A stretch of DNA of 17,042 bases from JAZLIC01 sp045617225 (GCA_045617225.1 JAZLIC010000129.1:1-17042); one strand, 5' to 3'; counted from the stretch's first letter, positions 1 through 6,780 are shown. Numbers and translations: made by a program. The notes: generated by a model not told the origin, from the sequence alone.

Positions 1-479
1 AGTCACAGGCAAGGAACAAGTATACATATTTTGCTTCTGCCGCAAAAAAAGCCGGTTTTGGGCAGATTGCCGCTCTCTTTTTAAAGACTGCCGACAACGA
101 AAAGGAACACGCAAAGATGTGGTTTAAGGAGCTTTCGGGCATCGGCGATACAGCTGAAAATTTAGCCGCAGCCGCAGACGGAGAAAACTTTGAATGGACT
201 GATATGTACGAAGGCTTTGCCAAGACCGCAGAGGAAGAAGGCTTTGGCGAGCTTGCAGAAAAGTTCCGCTTGGTTGCCGCTATCGAAAAACACCACGAGG
301 AGCGTTATCGTGCCCTTCTTAAAAACATCGAAAATGACGAAGTATTCAAAAAGTGCGATGTTAAGATTTGGGAGTGCCGAAACTGCGGTCACATTGTGAT
401 AGGTACAGAAGCACCTGAAATCTGCCCGACCTGTGCTCATCCGAAAGCATATTTTGAAATATCGGCAGAAAACTATTAA
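1..479 (+). CDS. rbr: Rubrerythrin, 5'-truncated by window edge
   Basis: Rubrerythrins are cytoplasmic non-haem iron proteins that reduce hydrogen peroxide in anaerobes, using a diiron four-helix bundle and a C-terminal rubredoxin-type iron centre. The reading frame is open from the left edge (first full codon at base 3) and gives 158 residues, so roughly 20 N-terminal residues are missing. The ATG at 117 is an internal methionine, not the start. In the fragment, SQARNKYTYF is the typical first-helix motif. EKEH (residues 33-36) and IEKHH (94-98) supply diiron ligands. WECRNCG and CPTC (cysteines 125, 128, 141, 144) form the rubredoxin domain. The gene ends in a shared bidirectional terminator facing the convergent sulfatase-type gene. 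The family call is secure; the physiological role is inferred from the family. Confidence 0.95.
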   Translation, partial: SQARNKYTYFASAAKKAGFGQIAALFLKTADNEKEHAKMWFKELSGIGDTAENLAAAADGENFEWTDMYEGFAKTAEEEGFGELAEKFRLVAAIEKHHEERYRALLKNIENDEVFKKCDVKIWECRNCGHIVIGTEAPEICPTCAHPKAYFEISAENY

Positions 480-488
480 ATAACAAAT

Positions 489-530
489 ATCCACCCGCAT
501 AGCGGGTGGATGTTTATTTACTTTTTATTC
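489..530 (+). terminator. Bidirectional intrinsic terminator between convergent genes
   Basis: A perfect 10-bp stem (489-498 with 502-511, GC-rich core CCACCCGC) closes a 3-nt loop ATA. On the + strand it is followed by a T-rich tract (GTTTATTTACTTTTTATT) and serves the rubrerythrin gene. On the minus strand the RNA after the hairpin (ATTTGTTATTTAATAG) is also U-rich, so the same hairpin probably ends the gene at 518-2023, whose stop lies only 6 nt away. Confidence 0.85.
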
Positions 531-2023
531 TCGCTGAAAAAGTCTAACAACTCATCATCATACAATTTTGATTTTTTGCCCAACTCCTCATTTATCTTAT
601 CCAATCCGTATTTCTCGGAAAGTGTTTTCTCGTTCGAAAACAGATTTACGCCAAGTCCCAGACGCTCACCCTCAATGTCACAACCGATTGCCGCTAATGT
701 TGTTGGGAAGAAGTCAAGTGCGGTAGCAATGCGGTTTTTACTGTTTTCAGGCTCTGCCATAGGATTGATTACGCAGTTATAAACTTTTCTGTCATAGTCC
801 TCTGCCACTGTCCTTTTAAAGAACTCATCGCCCATACTTCTGTGGTCACCCAAAACAATTATGGTAGTATCATTATAAAAATCTTGTGTTTTGAGCCAAT
901 CTATAAACTTGTTAATCTGCTTTGAAGAACAGGAATAAACATTTTCATACTGTTCCTCATGCTCATTTACACAGTTTATACAGGTATGTCCCTCTATATG
1001 ATGGGTATCAACCGTCAACATAAAGAACGCAAAAGGCTCTTTCTCTGCCGCAATTTTAGGAAGCTCTCTCTTGGCATAATCAAAGAGATAATGGTCTTCC
1101 ATTCCCCAGAATTCGTCCCAATATTCAGGGACAACAATTCCCGTTTCTCTTGCGGACATCAGGTCATATACAGTATCGACACCGTGTTGCTCAAAATACT
1201 GCCGTCTGCCACCAAAATTTCCGTCTGAGCCACACATAAAGCTCTGCTTATAGCCATTCTCGTGCAATATATCATTTATTGTATAGGCACCCGGGAGAAA
1301 GCTCTTAAAGTTGTTCATCTTATTTCGCTTACTGTGAGGTATTTTAAGCGGAAGTCCGGAAGTTTGCGCAACTATCGAAGCGATAGTCCATGTCGCACCG
1401 GTAATGGCATTATATCCGCCAACCGTATTATTATCGGAGAAGTTTAAGTTATTTTTTGCAAGCTTATAAAGCTCCGGAATAACATTATAATCAAATCCGC
1501 CTAACTCATCCTTGGAAAACAAGGTAGTTTCCATCGACTCTGCAATTATATAAATTAAGTTGCGTTTCTTCTCAGGGAAGTCGATTTTAACTTCATTTGG
1601 GTAAACATATTCATCTTCAATAAACATAGAAGGATGGAGCTGATTTGATATGTACTCCAAGCCGTTTAGATTTTTTAAAGCATTATGTGTCAAAACCGTG
1701 CAAAGGATTATGGCTAAAATAAGTGCAATCCACCTTTTTACAGGCAGCGGACAGAATTTAATCTTCTTTTTCGGCTTAAAGAATAAGATAAACAAAACTG
1801 CCGCCGCAGATAAGATTGCCGGCAATGCCGCTTTCAATATATAACTAAGCACAAGACCGGGGTCAACACCTTCAAGGCTTGAAAACATCGTAAAGAGAAT
1901 AGCCTCAAAGCCTATATCTCCATAAGTCTTTGTGCACCACATTGCAGAAAATGTCGCCAAAAAGCCGATAAAAGTAAATAAAACAATAAATACAGTCAAT
2001 ATGAAATTATATGTTTTTTTCAT
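518..2023 (-). CDS. LTA-synthase/OpgB-type membrane phosphoglycerol transferase (sulfatase fold)
   Basis: This 501-residue protein belongs to the alkaline phosphatase/sulfatase superfamily (LtaS/MdoB type). Such enzymes move glycerol-phosphate from phosphatidylglycerol onto a glycolipid, teichoic acid or glucan outside the membrane. Three hydrophobic segments are visible (about residues 7-29, 57-82 and 97-113), fewer than the five of classical LtaS and closer to the OpgB layout. The catalytic domain follows: AESMETT with metal ligand Glu162, GATWT with the likely nucleophile Thr211 or Thr213, DTHH (339-342), and GDH (Asp393-His394). It has its own promoter and an AAGGA ribosome binding site. 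The neighbouring LCP gene supports a cell-envelope role. The precise acceptor cannot be told from sequence, and another sulfatase-fold transfer reaction is possible. Confidence 0.85.
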   Translation of the reverse strand: MKKTYNFILTVFIVLFTFIGFLATFSAMWCTKTYGDIGFEAILFTMFSSLEGVDPGLVLSYILKAALPAILSAAAVLFILFFKPKKKIKFCPLPVKRWIALILAIILCTVLTHNALKNLNGLEYISNQLHPSMFIEDEYVYPNEVKIDFPEKKRNLIYIIAESMETTLFSKDELGGFDYNVIPELYKLAKNNLNFSDNNTVGGYNAITGATWTIASIVAQTSGLPLKIPHSKRNKMNNFKSFLPGAYTINDILHENGYKQSFMCGSDGNFGGRRQYFEQHGVDTVYDLMSARETGIVVPEYWDEFWGMEDHYLFDYAKRELPKIAAEKEPFAFFMLTVDTHHIEGHTCINCVNEHEEQYENVYSCSSKQINKFIDWLKTQDFYNDTTIIVLGDHRSMGDEFFKRTVAEDYDRKVYNCVINPMAEPENSKNRIATALDFFPTTLAAIGCDIEGERLGLGVNLFSNEKTLSEKYGLDKINEELGKKSKLYDDELLDFFSENKK

Positions 2024-2070
2024 TTCTTAATCCTTCTCAAATAATTTTACATTTCAACACAACATCTAAA

Positions 2071-2099
2071 ATTTTATTATAAAATGACCGATTTGTCAA
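2071..2099 (-). promoter_or_regulatory. Sigma-A promoter of the LtaS/OpgB-type gene
   Basis: On the minus strand TTGACA (2094-2099) and TAAAAT (2071-2076) are separated by exactly 17 bp. The -35 is a perfect match and the -10 has 5 of 6 matches. The predicted start is about 40 nt upstream of the ATG at 2023, and the promoter begins just after the terminator of the LCP gene. Confidence 0.75.
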
Positions 2100-2108
2100 G
2101 TAATCAGC

Positions 2109-2148
2109 AAAAAAATATAAGGGACAGTAAAACGCCACCGTCCCTTAT
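2109..2148 (-). terminator. Intrinsic terminator of the LCP gene
   Basis: A perfect 9-bp stem (2117-2125 with 2140-2148, core AAGGGAC/GTCCCTT) is followed on the minus strand by ATATTTTTTT, including seven consecutive T (2109-2115). The LCP stop codon lies 3 nt upstream. This is a textbook rho-independent terminator. Confidence 0.92.
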
Positions 2149-2151
2149 GAA

Positions 2152-3189
2152 CTAATCAAATTTTAAGTCGTCTTTATTTTCATTTAATACATTCTCTGCC
2201 TCTTTTTCCTCTGCAAGTTCTTCTTTCTTTGCTTCCCATTCTTCACGGGTATACGGCATAAACACATCAGATACAAGCTCCGTAATCTTATCGGAGTCAG
2301 GGACAAACCACCAAAGCGAGTCTATATACTCTGTGTCGCCCGGAATTTCATAAAAGCTGATATTTTCCGGTGATAACTCTTCTATAAACTTCATCTTTGT
2401 CATTAAATCCTTTAACGTGAAGTTTGTCTTGACATTATCGCATATTATATCGAAAAGCTCCGTGGATTTTCCCAAATATTTTGGAGTCAGCTTCTGCTTT
2501 AAGAATTCAAGTACAAACTGCTGTTGCCAATGGATACGCCCCATATCGCCCATAACATATTCGCCCGGTGCGCTTCCGTCATTATTATGCCTGTACCTTA
2601 CAAAATCATGTGCCGCCTGACCGTCTAAATGTTGCGGACCCTTCTTTAAGTGTATATGCAAATTTTGGACAGGGTCATCATAATCCATATTGTACGGCAC
2701 ATTAAAATCTACACCGTCAAAGACTTCAATAATATCTTTAAATCCGTCAAAATCAACAAGCATAAAATAGTTAACGGGCAAGCCTGTAAGTGCCTTAACT
2801 TCTTCTATAACAGTTTCAACAGGCTCCTTAACGGTTCCGTTTTCGGCACGATATTGTCCAAAGGCAAGTGCGGCATTTATCTTTTGATAGCCACCGCCTA
2901 TCGTAATCATTGTATCACGAGGTATAGAGAGAACGCTTACACGGTCGGAATAACCGTCAACCGATACAAGCATCATAGTATCCGTGCGATTTTCGCCCTC
3001 GTCAACACCAAGAAGGAGCATATTGAACATACCCACATTTTCGTCTATATCATCTATAATATCAACCACAACTTCTTCGCCAAGTGCAGTATTGAGTAGC
3101 CTATGCGCCGCAAATACACCACTCATCGTTGCAAGCACAAAAATCAATACAGCTAAAATTGCGGCGGTTATCTTATACCTTGTACTCAT
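2152..3189 (-). CDS. LytR-CpsA-Psr (LCP) family cell-wall glycopolymer ligase
   Basis: LCP proteins attach teichoic acids, capsules or similar polymers from undecaprenyl-linked precursors to peptidoglycan on the outer face of the membrane. The 345-residue product has one N-terminal membrane anchor (about residues 6-28). The LCP domain follows: LLLGVDEGENRTDTM (58-72), SIPRDTM (88-94) with Arg91-Asp92, YQKINAA (101-107), VRYRHNNDG (197-205) and GRIHWQQQF (217-225). These arginine and aspartate residues are the expected pyrophosphate and magnesium contacts. The tail after about residue 310 is charged and rich in Glu and Lys. The start has a good ribosome binding site (TAAGGAG). The gene is monocistronic, with a strong promoter and a terminator. 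The family is secure; the polymer it transfers is unknown. Confidence 0.92.
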   Translation of the reverse strand: MSTRYKITAAILAVLIFVLATMSGVFAAHRLLNTALGEEVVVDIIDDIDENVGMFNMLLLGVDEGENRTDTMMLVSVDGYSDRVSVLSIPRDTMITIGGGYQKINAALAFGQYRAENGTVKEPVETVIEEVKALTGLPVNYFMLVDFDGFKDIIEVFDGVDFNVPYNMDYDDPVQNLHIHLKKGPQHLDGQAAHDFVRYRHNNDGSAPGEYVMGDMGRIHWQQQFVLEFLKQKLTPKYLGKSTELFDIICDNVKTNFTLKDLMTKMKFIEELSPENISFYEIPGDTEYIDSLWWFVPDSDKITELVSDVFMPYTREEWEAKKEELAEEKEAENVLNENKDDLKFD

Positions 3190-3257
3190 TTAATTCTCCT
3201 TACACACGCAAATATAATTTATTATGTATACGAATTTTAGGAATCTTTATGTGAAAT

Positions 3258-3285
3258 ATTATACTATAACAAGGATTTTTGTCAA
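3258..3285 (-). promoter_or_regulatory. Strong sigma-A promoter of the LCP gene
   Basis: On the minus strand a perfect TTGACA (3280-3285) and a perfect TATAAT (3258-3263) are separated by 16 bp. The predicted transcript starts near 3250, leaving a leader of about 60 nt before the ATG at 3189. I see no riboswitch-like fold in that leader. Confidence 0.82.
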
Positions 3286-3344
3286 CCACATTTACAGTCT
3301 GTTTGCATTTTGTTAATAATTTGCCCGGAAATATGGATTACATA

Positions 3345-3466
3345 CATAGCGTAACAGGAAGGTGCGAAAAACAAATTTTTACATTGCGGTCGGGAGCGGC
3401 AGACCGAAGCAGGGCTTGGGCCGATTATTCAAAAATTTGTTTTTCGTATCTTTCCGTATGGCTACG
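3345..3466. repeat. 122-bp imperfect inverted repeat, possible MITE-like or dispersed element
   Basis: Arms of about 36 bp (3345-3380 and 3431-3466) are inverted copies. The inner 16 bp (CGAAAAACAAATTTTT against its reverse complement) match perfectly, and the outer 20 bp match at about 60%. The 50-bp centre is more GC-rich than its surroundings and holds a small stem CGGTC/GACCG. The element sits between the rplQ terminator and the LCP promoter, in DNA with no convincing gene. The layout resembles small non-autonomous or structured intergenic repeats, but no second copy exists in this window, so its class is unproven. Confidence 0.55.
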
Positions 3467-3473
3467 AGGGATT

Positions 3474-3499
3474 GGCACTTTTGCGTATCCAAAAGTACC
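3474..3499 (-). repeat. Hairpin adjacent to the inverted repeat
   Basis: GGCACTTTTG (3474-3483) faces CAAAAGTACC (3490-3499) across the loop CGTATC. On the + strand this leaves one C-A mismatch; on the minus strand it becomes a G-U wobble, giving a full 10-bp stem. No T-run follows, so it is not an obvious terminator. It may be part of the neighbouring repeat element. Confidence 0.45.
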
Positions 3500-3623
3500 C
3501 AAAAGATTTATTTACTGCCCGAAGATATTATGTAGCGGTTTCAAGATTTCGTTTGGGTAATTTAAAGATTTTTTGATTGCACGAAGATTTACTAAAAAAT
3601 AAGCTTATTTTTTATTCTCAGCA

Positions 3624-3662
3624 TAAAAAAAGGGCTGTAAAAATCAATTTACAGTCCCTTTT
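3624..3662 (-). terminator. Intrinsic terminator closing the ribosomal operon after rplQ
   Basis: On the minus strand AAAGGGACTGTAAA pairs with TTTACAGCCCTTT (one bulged base) across a short loop, followed by a T-run (TTTTTTT, bases 3625-3631). It starts about 10 nt after the rplQ stop codon. Confidence 0.88.
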
Positions 3663-3672
3663 AGTTTTAAAA

Positions 3673-4017
3673 TTAGTCAACAAACTCCAAAATTGAAACC
3701 TCAGCACCATCGCCGCGTCTTGGGCCAACCTTGATAATTCTGGTATAACCGCCGTTGCGTTCTGCATACTTTGGAGCGATTTCATCAAAGAGCTTTGTAA
3801 CAACTTCACGCTTTGTGATAAAGCTGAGTGCCTGTCTCTTTGTATGGAGAGTATTCTTTTTACCGAGAGTAACCATTTTCTCTGCGATTTTCTTAACTTC
3901 TTTTGCTCTTGTTGTAGTAGTTTCAATTCTTCCTGTTTCCAAGAAAGAAGTTGTCATACTTCTGAGCATCGCACGTCTTTGGTCAGTCGGTCTGCCAAGT
4001 TTTCTTTGCAGTGCCAT
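3673..4017 (-). CDS. rplQ: 50S ribosomal protein L17
   Basis: L17 is a 23S rRNA-binding protein near the peptide exit tunnel. The product is 114 residues, typical of Firmicutes. It opens with LGRPTDQRRAMLRSM, the signature N-terminus that wraps around rRNA, and ends in GAEVSILEFVD. It is the last gene of the operon, 18 nt after rpoA, with an AGGAGG site before the ATG, and it is followed by the operon terminator. Nothing is unusual. Confidence 0.97.
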   Translation of the reverse strand: MALQRKLGRPTDQRRAMLRSMTTSFLETGRIETTTTRAKEVKKIAEKMVTLGKKNTLHTKRQALSFITKREVVTKLFDEIAPKYAERNGGYTRIIKVGPRRGDGAEVSILEFVD

Positions 4018-4035
4018 CCTTATTCCTCCTATCCA

Positions 4036-4983
4036 CTACTCATCACCGGCTAAGGAAAGTCCCATAGCGTCGAGCTTTGCGATAACTTCCTCCAGTGATT
4101 TGCGTCCCAGGTTTCTGACCTTCATCATATCGTTTTCGCTACGAGTAATCAGATCCTGTACCGTATTGATTCCTGCCCTCTTAAGGCAGTTGTATGAACG
4201 AACTGAGAGATCAAGTTCTTCGATAGTGGTTTCAAGTACCTTCTCTTTCTTGTTCTCTTCCTTTTCAACCATTATTTCTGTGTTCTTTGCATCGTCAGAA
4301 AGGTCAATGAATAAATTCATATGCTCGTTGATAATCTTAGCAGCAAGGCTTACCGCCTCATCGGGAGCAATAGTTCCGTCTGTCCAAACTTCCAATGTAA
4401 GCTTGTCATAATCAATCATATTGCCTACACGTGTAGGTTCAACAATATAATTAACCTTCTCAACAGGTGTATAGATGGAGTCTGTTGCAATTACGCCGAT
4501 TGCCGGCTGCAAAATCTCCTTATTCCTGTCTGATGAAACATAACCGCGTCCCTTATCCAATGTGATTTCCATAAACAAATGTGCATCCTCGCTGAGTGTA
4601 GCAATATGCAAATCCTCGTTTATAATCTCTACATCGGCATCATGCTTAATATCACCTGCACAAATCTCGCCTTCACCCTCGTGGTTGATATAAACAACCT
4701 TAGGTCCGTCAGAATAGAGCTTTGCAGCTATTTTCTTGATATTAAGTATGATTTCGGTAACATCTTCTTTTACACCCGGAACAGTTGAAAACTCATGCAA
4801 TACTCCGTCAATTTTAACAGAGGTTGCCGCAACGCCCGGAAGTGATGAAAGAAGCATTCTTCTAAGTGAATTACCAAGTGTGGTTGCATAGCCTCTCTCA
4901 AGCGGCTCTACAACGAATTTTCCGTACTTTTCATCTTCGGATACTTCAACACATTCAATTCTTGGTTTTTCGATTTCAATCAT
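4036..4983 (-). CDS. rpoA: DNA-directed RNA polymerase subunit alpha
   Basis: The alpha subunit forms the dimer on which RNA polymerase assembles. The 315-residue length matches Firmicutes alpha. The N-terminal domain (about 1-230) has the dimerisation and assembly segment GYATTLGNSLRRMLLSSLPG (31-50). A Lys/Glu-rich linker (about 233-252) leads to the C-terminal domain (253-311), which keeps the DNA-contacting residues: VRSYNCLKRAG with Arg262, and NLGRKSLEEV (291-300). It lies between rpsD and rplQ, as in other Clostridia. The 51-nt upstream gap contains AGCCC, which can pair with the GGGCT that overlaps the ribosome binding site. Confidence 0.98.
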   Translation of the reverse strand: MIEIEKPRIECVEVSEDEKYGKFVVEPLERGYATTLGNSLRRMLLSSLPGVAATSVKIDGVLHEFSTVPGVKEDVTEIILNIKKIAAKLYSDGPKVVYINHEGEGEICAGDIKHDADVEIINEDLHIATLSEDAHLFMEITLDKGRGYVSSDRNKEILQPAIGVIATDSIYTPVEKVNYIVEPTRVGNMIDYDKLTLEVWTDGTIAPDEAVSLAAKIINEHMNLFIDLSDDAKNTEIMVEKEENKKEKVLETTIEELDLSVRSYNCLKRAGINTVQDLITRSENDMMKVRNLGRKSLEEVIAKLDAMGLSLAGDE

Positions 4984-5034
4984 TCTTAGCCCTCCTATAT
5001 GCTATTTTTGTTTTGGGCTTGTAAGTATCAGCTA

Positions 5035-5661
5035 TTATTTGCTGTAATACTCAACAATCAAATGTTCTTCAATCGGCAGATCGATGTCCTCTCTGTCCGC
5101 AACTGCAACAATCTTACCTTCAAGAGTATCACGATTCATATCAATCCACTTAGGAACGATTCTGCTCTCTGTGCTTGCAAGAATTGCATCAAATTTAACA
5201 CTTGATCTGCTCTTTTCACGAACTGCAATCACATCGCCAACCTTAACTAAATATGAAGGAATATTAACCTTCTTGCCATTTACGGTAAAGTGTGCGTGTG
5301 AAACCAACTGTCTTGCTTCCGGTCTGGACACAGCAAGTCCCATTTTATAAACAACATTGTCAAGACGGCTCTCTAAGATTGAAAGCAGGTTTTCACCCGT
5401 AACGCCTTCCTTCTTGTTGGCAAGTTCAAAATAGTGTTCAAACTGACCTTCAAGAATACCATATGCGCGTCTAACCTTCTGCTTCTCACGAAGCTGTGTA
5501 CCATATTCAGAGAGCTTTCTTCTTCCCTGACCGTGCTGACCCGGTGCGTATGCACGACGGTCAACTGCGCACTTGCCGGTATAACATCTGTCACCCTTTA
5601 AGAATAACTTTTGACCTTCACGTCTGCAGATACGGCAGACTGATTCAGTATATCTAGCCAT
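5035..5661 (-). CDS. rpsD: 30S ribosomal protein S4, zinc-binding form
   Basis: S4 nucleates 30S assembly by binding the 5' domain of 16S rRNA, and in several bacteria it represses its own operon. The 208-residue protein begins MARYTESVCRICRREG. Cys9, Cys12, Cys26 and Cys31 make the zinc-binding form. The S4 RNA-binding domain spans about 98-160 (ESRLDNVVYKMGLAVSRPEA). The gene sits between rpsK and rpoA, as in many Clostridia; in Bacillus subtilis it is elsewhere. The 14-nt sequence GGAGGTGAATTGAT before its ATG also precedes the rpsM start. Confidence 0.97.
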   Translation of the reverse strand: MARYTESVCRICRREGQKLFLKGDRCYTGKCAVDRRAYAPGQHGQGRRKLSEYGTQLREKQKVRRAYGILEGQFEHYFELANKKEGVTGENLLSILESRLDNVVYKMGLAVSRPEARQLVSHAHFTVNGKKVNIPSYLVKVGDVIAVREKSRSSVKFDAILASTESRIVPKWIDMNRDTLEGKIVAVADREDIDLPIEEHLIVEYYSK

Positions 5662-5681
5662 TTATCAATTCACCTCCGTAA

Positions 5682-6074
5682 CTACACACGTCTTCTCTTC
5701 GGCGGTCTGCAACCGTTGTGAGGAATCGGTGTGACATCCTTAATCATATTAACTTCAAGTCCTGCAACCTGAAGTGCACGAATGGCAGCCTCTCGGCCGC
5801 TTCCCGGACCTTTAACGTATACTTCTACTGTTTTAAGCCCATGTTCCATTGCTGCTTTTGCTGCTGTTTCTGCAGCCATCTGCGCTGCGTATGGTGTACT
5901 CTTTCTTGAACCTCTAAAGCCAAGACCGCCGGCTGATGCCCAAGATATTGCATTACCTGCAACGTCTGTAATAGTAACAATGGTATTATTGAATGTAGAC
6001 TTAATATGTGCCGCACCGCGTTCGATATTCTTCTTCTCTCTGCGGCGGCGTGATCTTTTTACTACCGTTGCCAT
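5682..6074 (-). CDS. rpsK: 30S ribosomal protein S11
   Basis: S11 binds 16S rRNA on the platform of the small subunit near the mRNA E site. The 130-residue product has the usual basic N-terminus (RSRRRREKKN), the core HIKSTFNNTIVTITD, and the signature ending DVTPIPHNGCRPPKRRRV. The ATG at 6074 follows a strong CAGGAGGTGA site. The 98-nt gap to rpsM holds two hairpins (6101-6121 and 6136-6153). Confidence 0.97.
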   Translation of the reverse strand: MATVVKRSRRRREKKNIERGAAHIKSTFNNTIVTITDVAGNAISWASAGGLGFRGSRKSTPYAAQMAAETAAKAAMEHGLKTVEVYVKGPGSGREAAIRALQVAGLEVNMIKDVTPIPHNGCRPPKRRRV

Positions 6075-6100
6075 TGTATCTTCACCTCCTGATACGGATA

Positions 6101-6153
6101 TCTACAATTATTTAATGTAGAACTTTCTTTGTTAGTTTGCGATATTTCGCAAA
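6101..6153 (-). promoter_or_regulatory. Two hairpins in the rpsM-rpsK gap
   Basis: TTTGCGA (6136-6142) and TCGCAAA (6147-6153) form a 7-bp stem with a 4-nt loop. TCTACA (6101-6106) and TGTAGA (6116-6121) form a 6-bp stem with a 9-nt loop. Neither has a T-run, so these are not terminators. They may be processing or stability elements; function unknown. Confidence 0.4.
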
Positions 6154-6172
6154 AATGTTTTTGAACCATAAA

Positions 6173-6538
6173 CTACTTCTTCTTATTTGCAATGGTTCTC
6201 TTAGGGCCTTTGCGTGTTCTGGCATTGGTCTTTGACCTCTGTCCGCGAACAGGAAGACTCTTTCTGTGGCGCATGCCTCTGTAGCAGTTGATTTCCATCA
6301 AACGCTTAATGTCAAGCGCAACATCTCTGCGAAGGTCACCTTCTACATTGTAGTTGTCAATCTCCGCTCTGAGCTTTGATACATCATCCTCGGTCAAATC
6401 GCGTACGCGAATATCAGGATCTACACCTGTTGCCTCAAGGATTTTCTTTGATGTGGAAAGACCTATGCCAAAGATATAGGTAAGACCTATTTCTACTCTC
6501 TTGTCATTTGGTAAATCCACGCCTGCGATACGTGCCAA
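6173..6538 (-). CDS. rpsM: 30S ribosomal protein S13 (TTG start)
   Basis: S13 lies in the head of the 30S subunit and contacts tRNA and L5. The product is 121 residues. It starts MARIAGVDLPNDKRVEIGLT and ends with the basic tail motifs RGMRHRKSLPVRGQ and TNARTRKGPKR. The start codon is TTG (6538-6536), placed 7 nt after a strong GGAGGTG site. The family N-terminus begins exactly here, and no in-frame ATG is closer. The gene is preceded by a 128-nt non-coding gap with a predicted pseudoknot, which makes rpsM the likely point of translational control for the alpha-operon genes. Confidence 0.97.
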   Translation of the reverse strand: MARIAGVDLPNDKRVEIGLTYIFGIGLSTSKKILEATGVDPDIRVRDLTEDDVSKLRAEIDNYNVEGDLRRDVALDIKRLMEINCYRGMRHRKSLPVRGQRSKTNARTRKGPKRTIANKKK

Positions 6539-6571
6539 ATCAATTCACCTCCATCATTTTTTCAAAAAGAC

Positions 6572-6658
6572 GGGAACAGAATTTCACCCGTGCTGAATTC
6601 ACACGGCATCAGCTTAAGTTATTTTGGTTTATAAGCCTGACCCTGTTCCGATTAAGCT
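6572..6658 (-). promoter_or_regulatory. Predicted H-type pseudoknot in the rpsM leader
   Basis: Read 5' to 3' on the minus strand, AGCTTAA (6658-6652) can pair with TTAAGCT (6617-6611), and GGAACAG (6649-6643) with CTGTTCC (6579-6573). Both 7-bp stems are perfect and they interleave as in an H-type pseudoknot. A hairpin CCGTG/CACGG (6606-6602 with 6592-6588) sits in the last loop. A competing nested option pairs GCTTA (6636-6632) with TAAGC (6616-6612). The structure ends about 20 nt before the rpsM Shine-Dalgarno. It could be an S4 or other ribosomal-protein autoregulatory site, by analogy to the E. coli alpha-operon pseudoknot. No alignment supports it yet. Confidence 0.45.
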
Positions 6659-6666
6659 ATCCGATA

Positions 6667-6780
6667 TTAACCCTGCTTCTGCTTATGACGCGGGTTTTCA
6701 CAGATTACCATAACCTTGCCTTTTCTCTTAATTATTTTGCACTTTTCACAAATAGGTTTTACTGAAGGCTTTACTTTCAT
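6667..6780 (-). CDS. rpmJ: 50S ribosomal protein L36, zinc-binding form
   Basis: L36 is the smallest large-subunit protein and stabilises 23S rRNA near the GTPase-associated region. The product is 37 residues: it begins MKVKPSVKPICEKCK and ends VICENPRHKQKQG. Cys11, Cys14, Cys27 and His32 are the zinc ligands of the Cys-containing form. The ATG at 6780 follows GGAGGTGGAGGAT. It is the first gene after the strong promoter at 6833-6861 and is separated from infA, its usual neighbour, by the capA-like gene. Confidence 0.96.
   Translation of the reverse strand: MKVKPSVKPICEKCKIIKRKGKVMVICENPRHKQKQG

Larger units (their letters stand above)
3286..3623. other. Gene-free intergenic stretch with several symmetric sequences
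   Basis: No open frame here looks like a real protein. The only sizeable one (3279-3560, +) is low-complexity and runs straight through the inverted repeat. Visible structure: the 122-bp inverted repeat (3345-3466); a 10-bp hairpin with a 6-nt loop (3474-3483 with 3490-3499, one wobble pair on the minus strand); several AAGATTT words between about 3500 and 3590; and a 20-bp perfect palindrome at 3594-3613. Confidence 0.7.

Noticed and set aside
3190..3257. Riboswitch or attenuator in the LCP leader
   Set aside because: The roughly 60-nt AT-rich leader shows no stable stem or T-run beyond the ordinary promoter and ribosome binding site.
3279..3560. 93-residue open frame in the intergenic region
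   Set aside because: It runs through both arms of the inverted repeat, has no ribosome binding site and no family resemblance.
3618..3926. 102-residue minus-strand frame overlapping rplQ
   Set aside because: It is an alternative frame within rplQ and its terminator; rplQ fully explains the region.
3755..4411. 218-residue open frame on the + strand
   Set aside because: It lies antisense to rplQ and rpoA, both secure; its composition (Ser/Phe/Leu rich) is that of a mirror frame.
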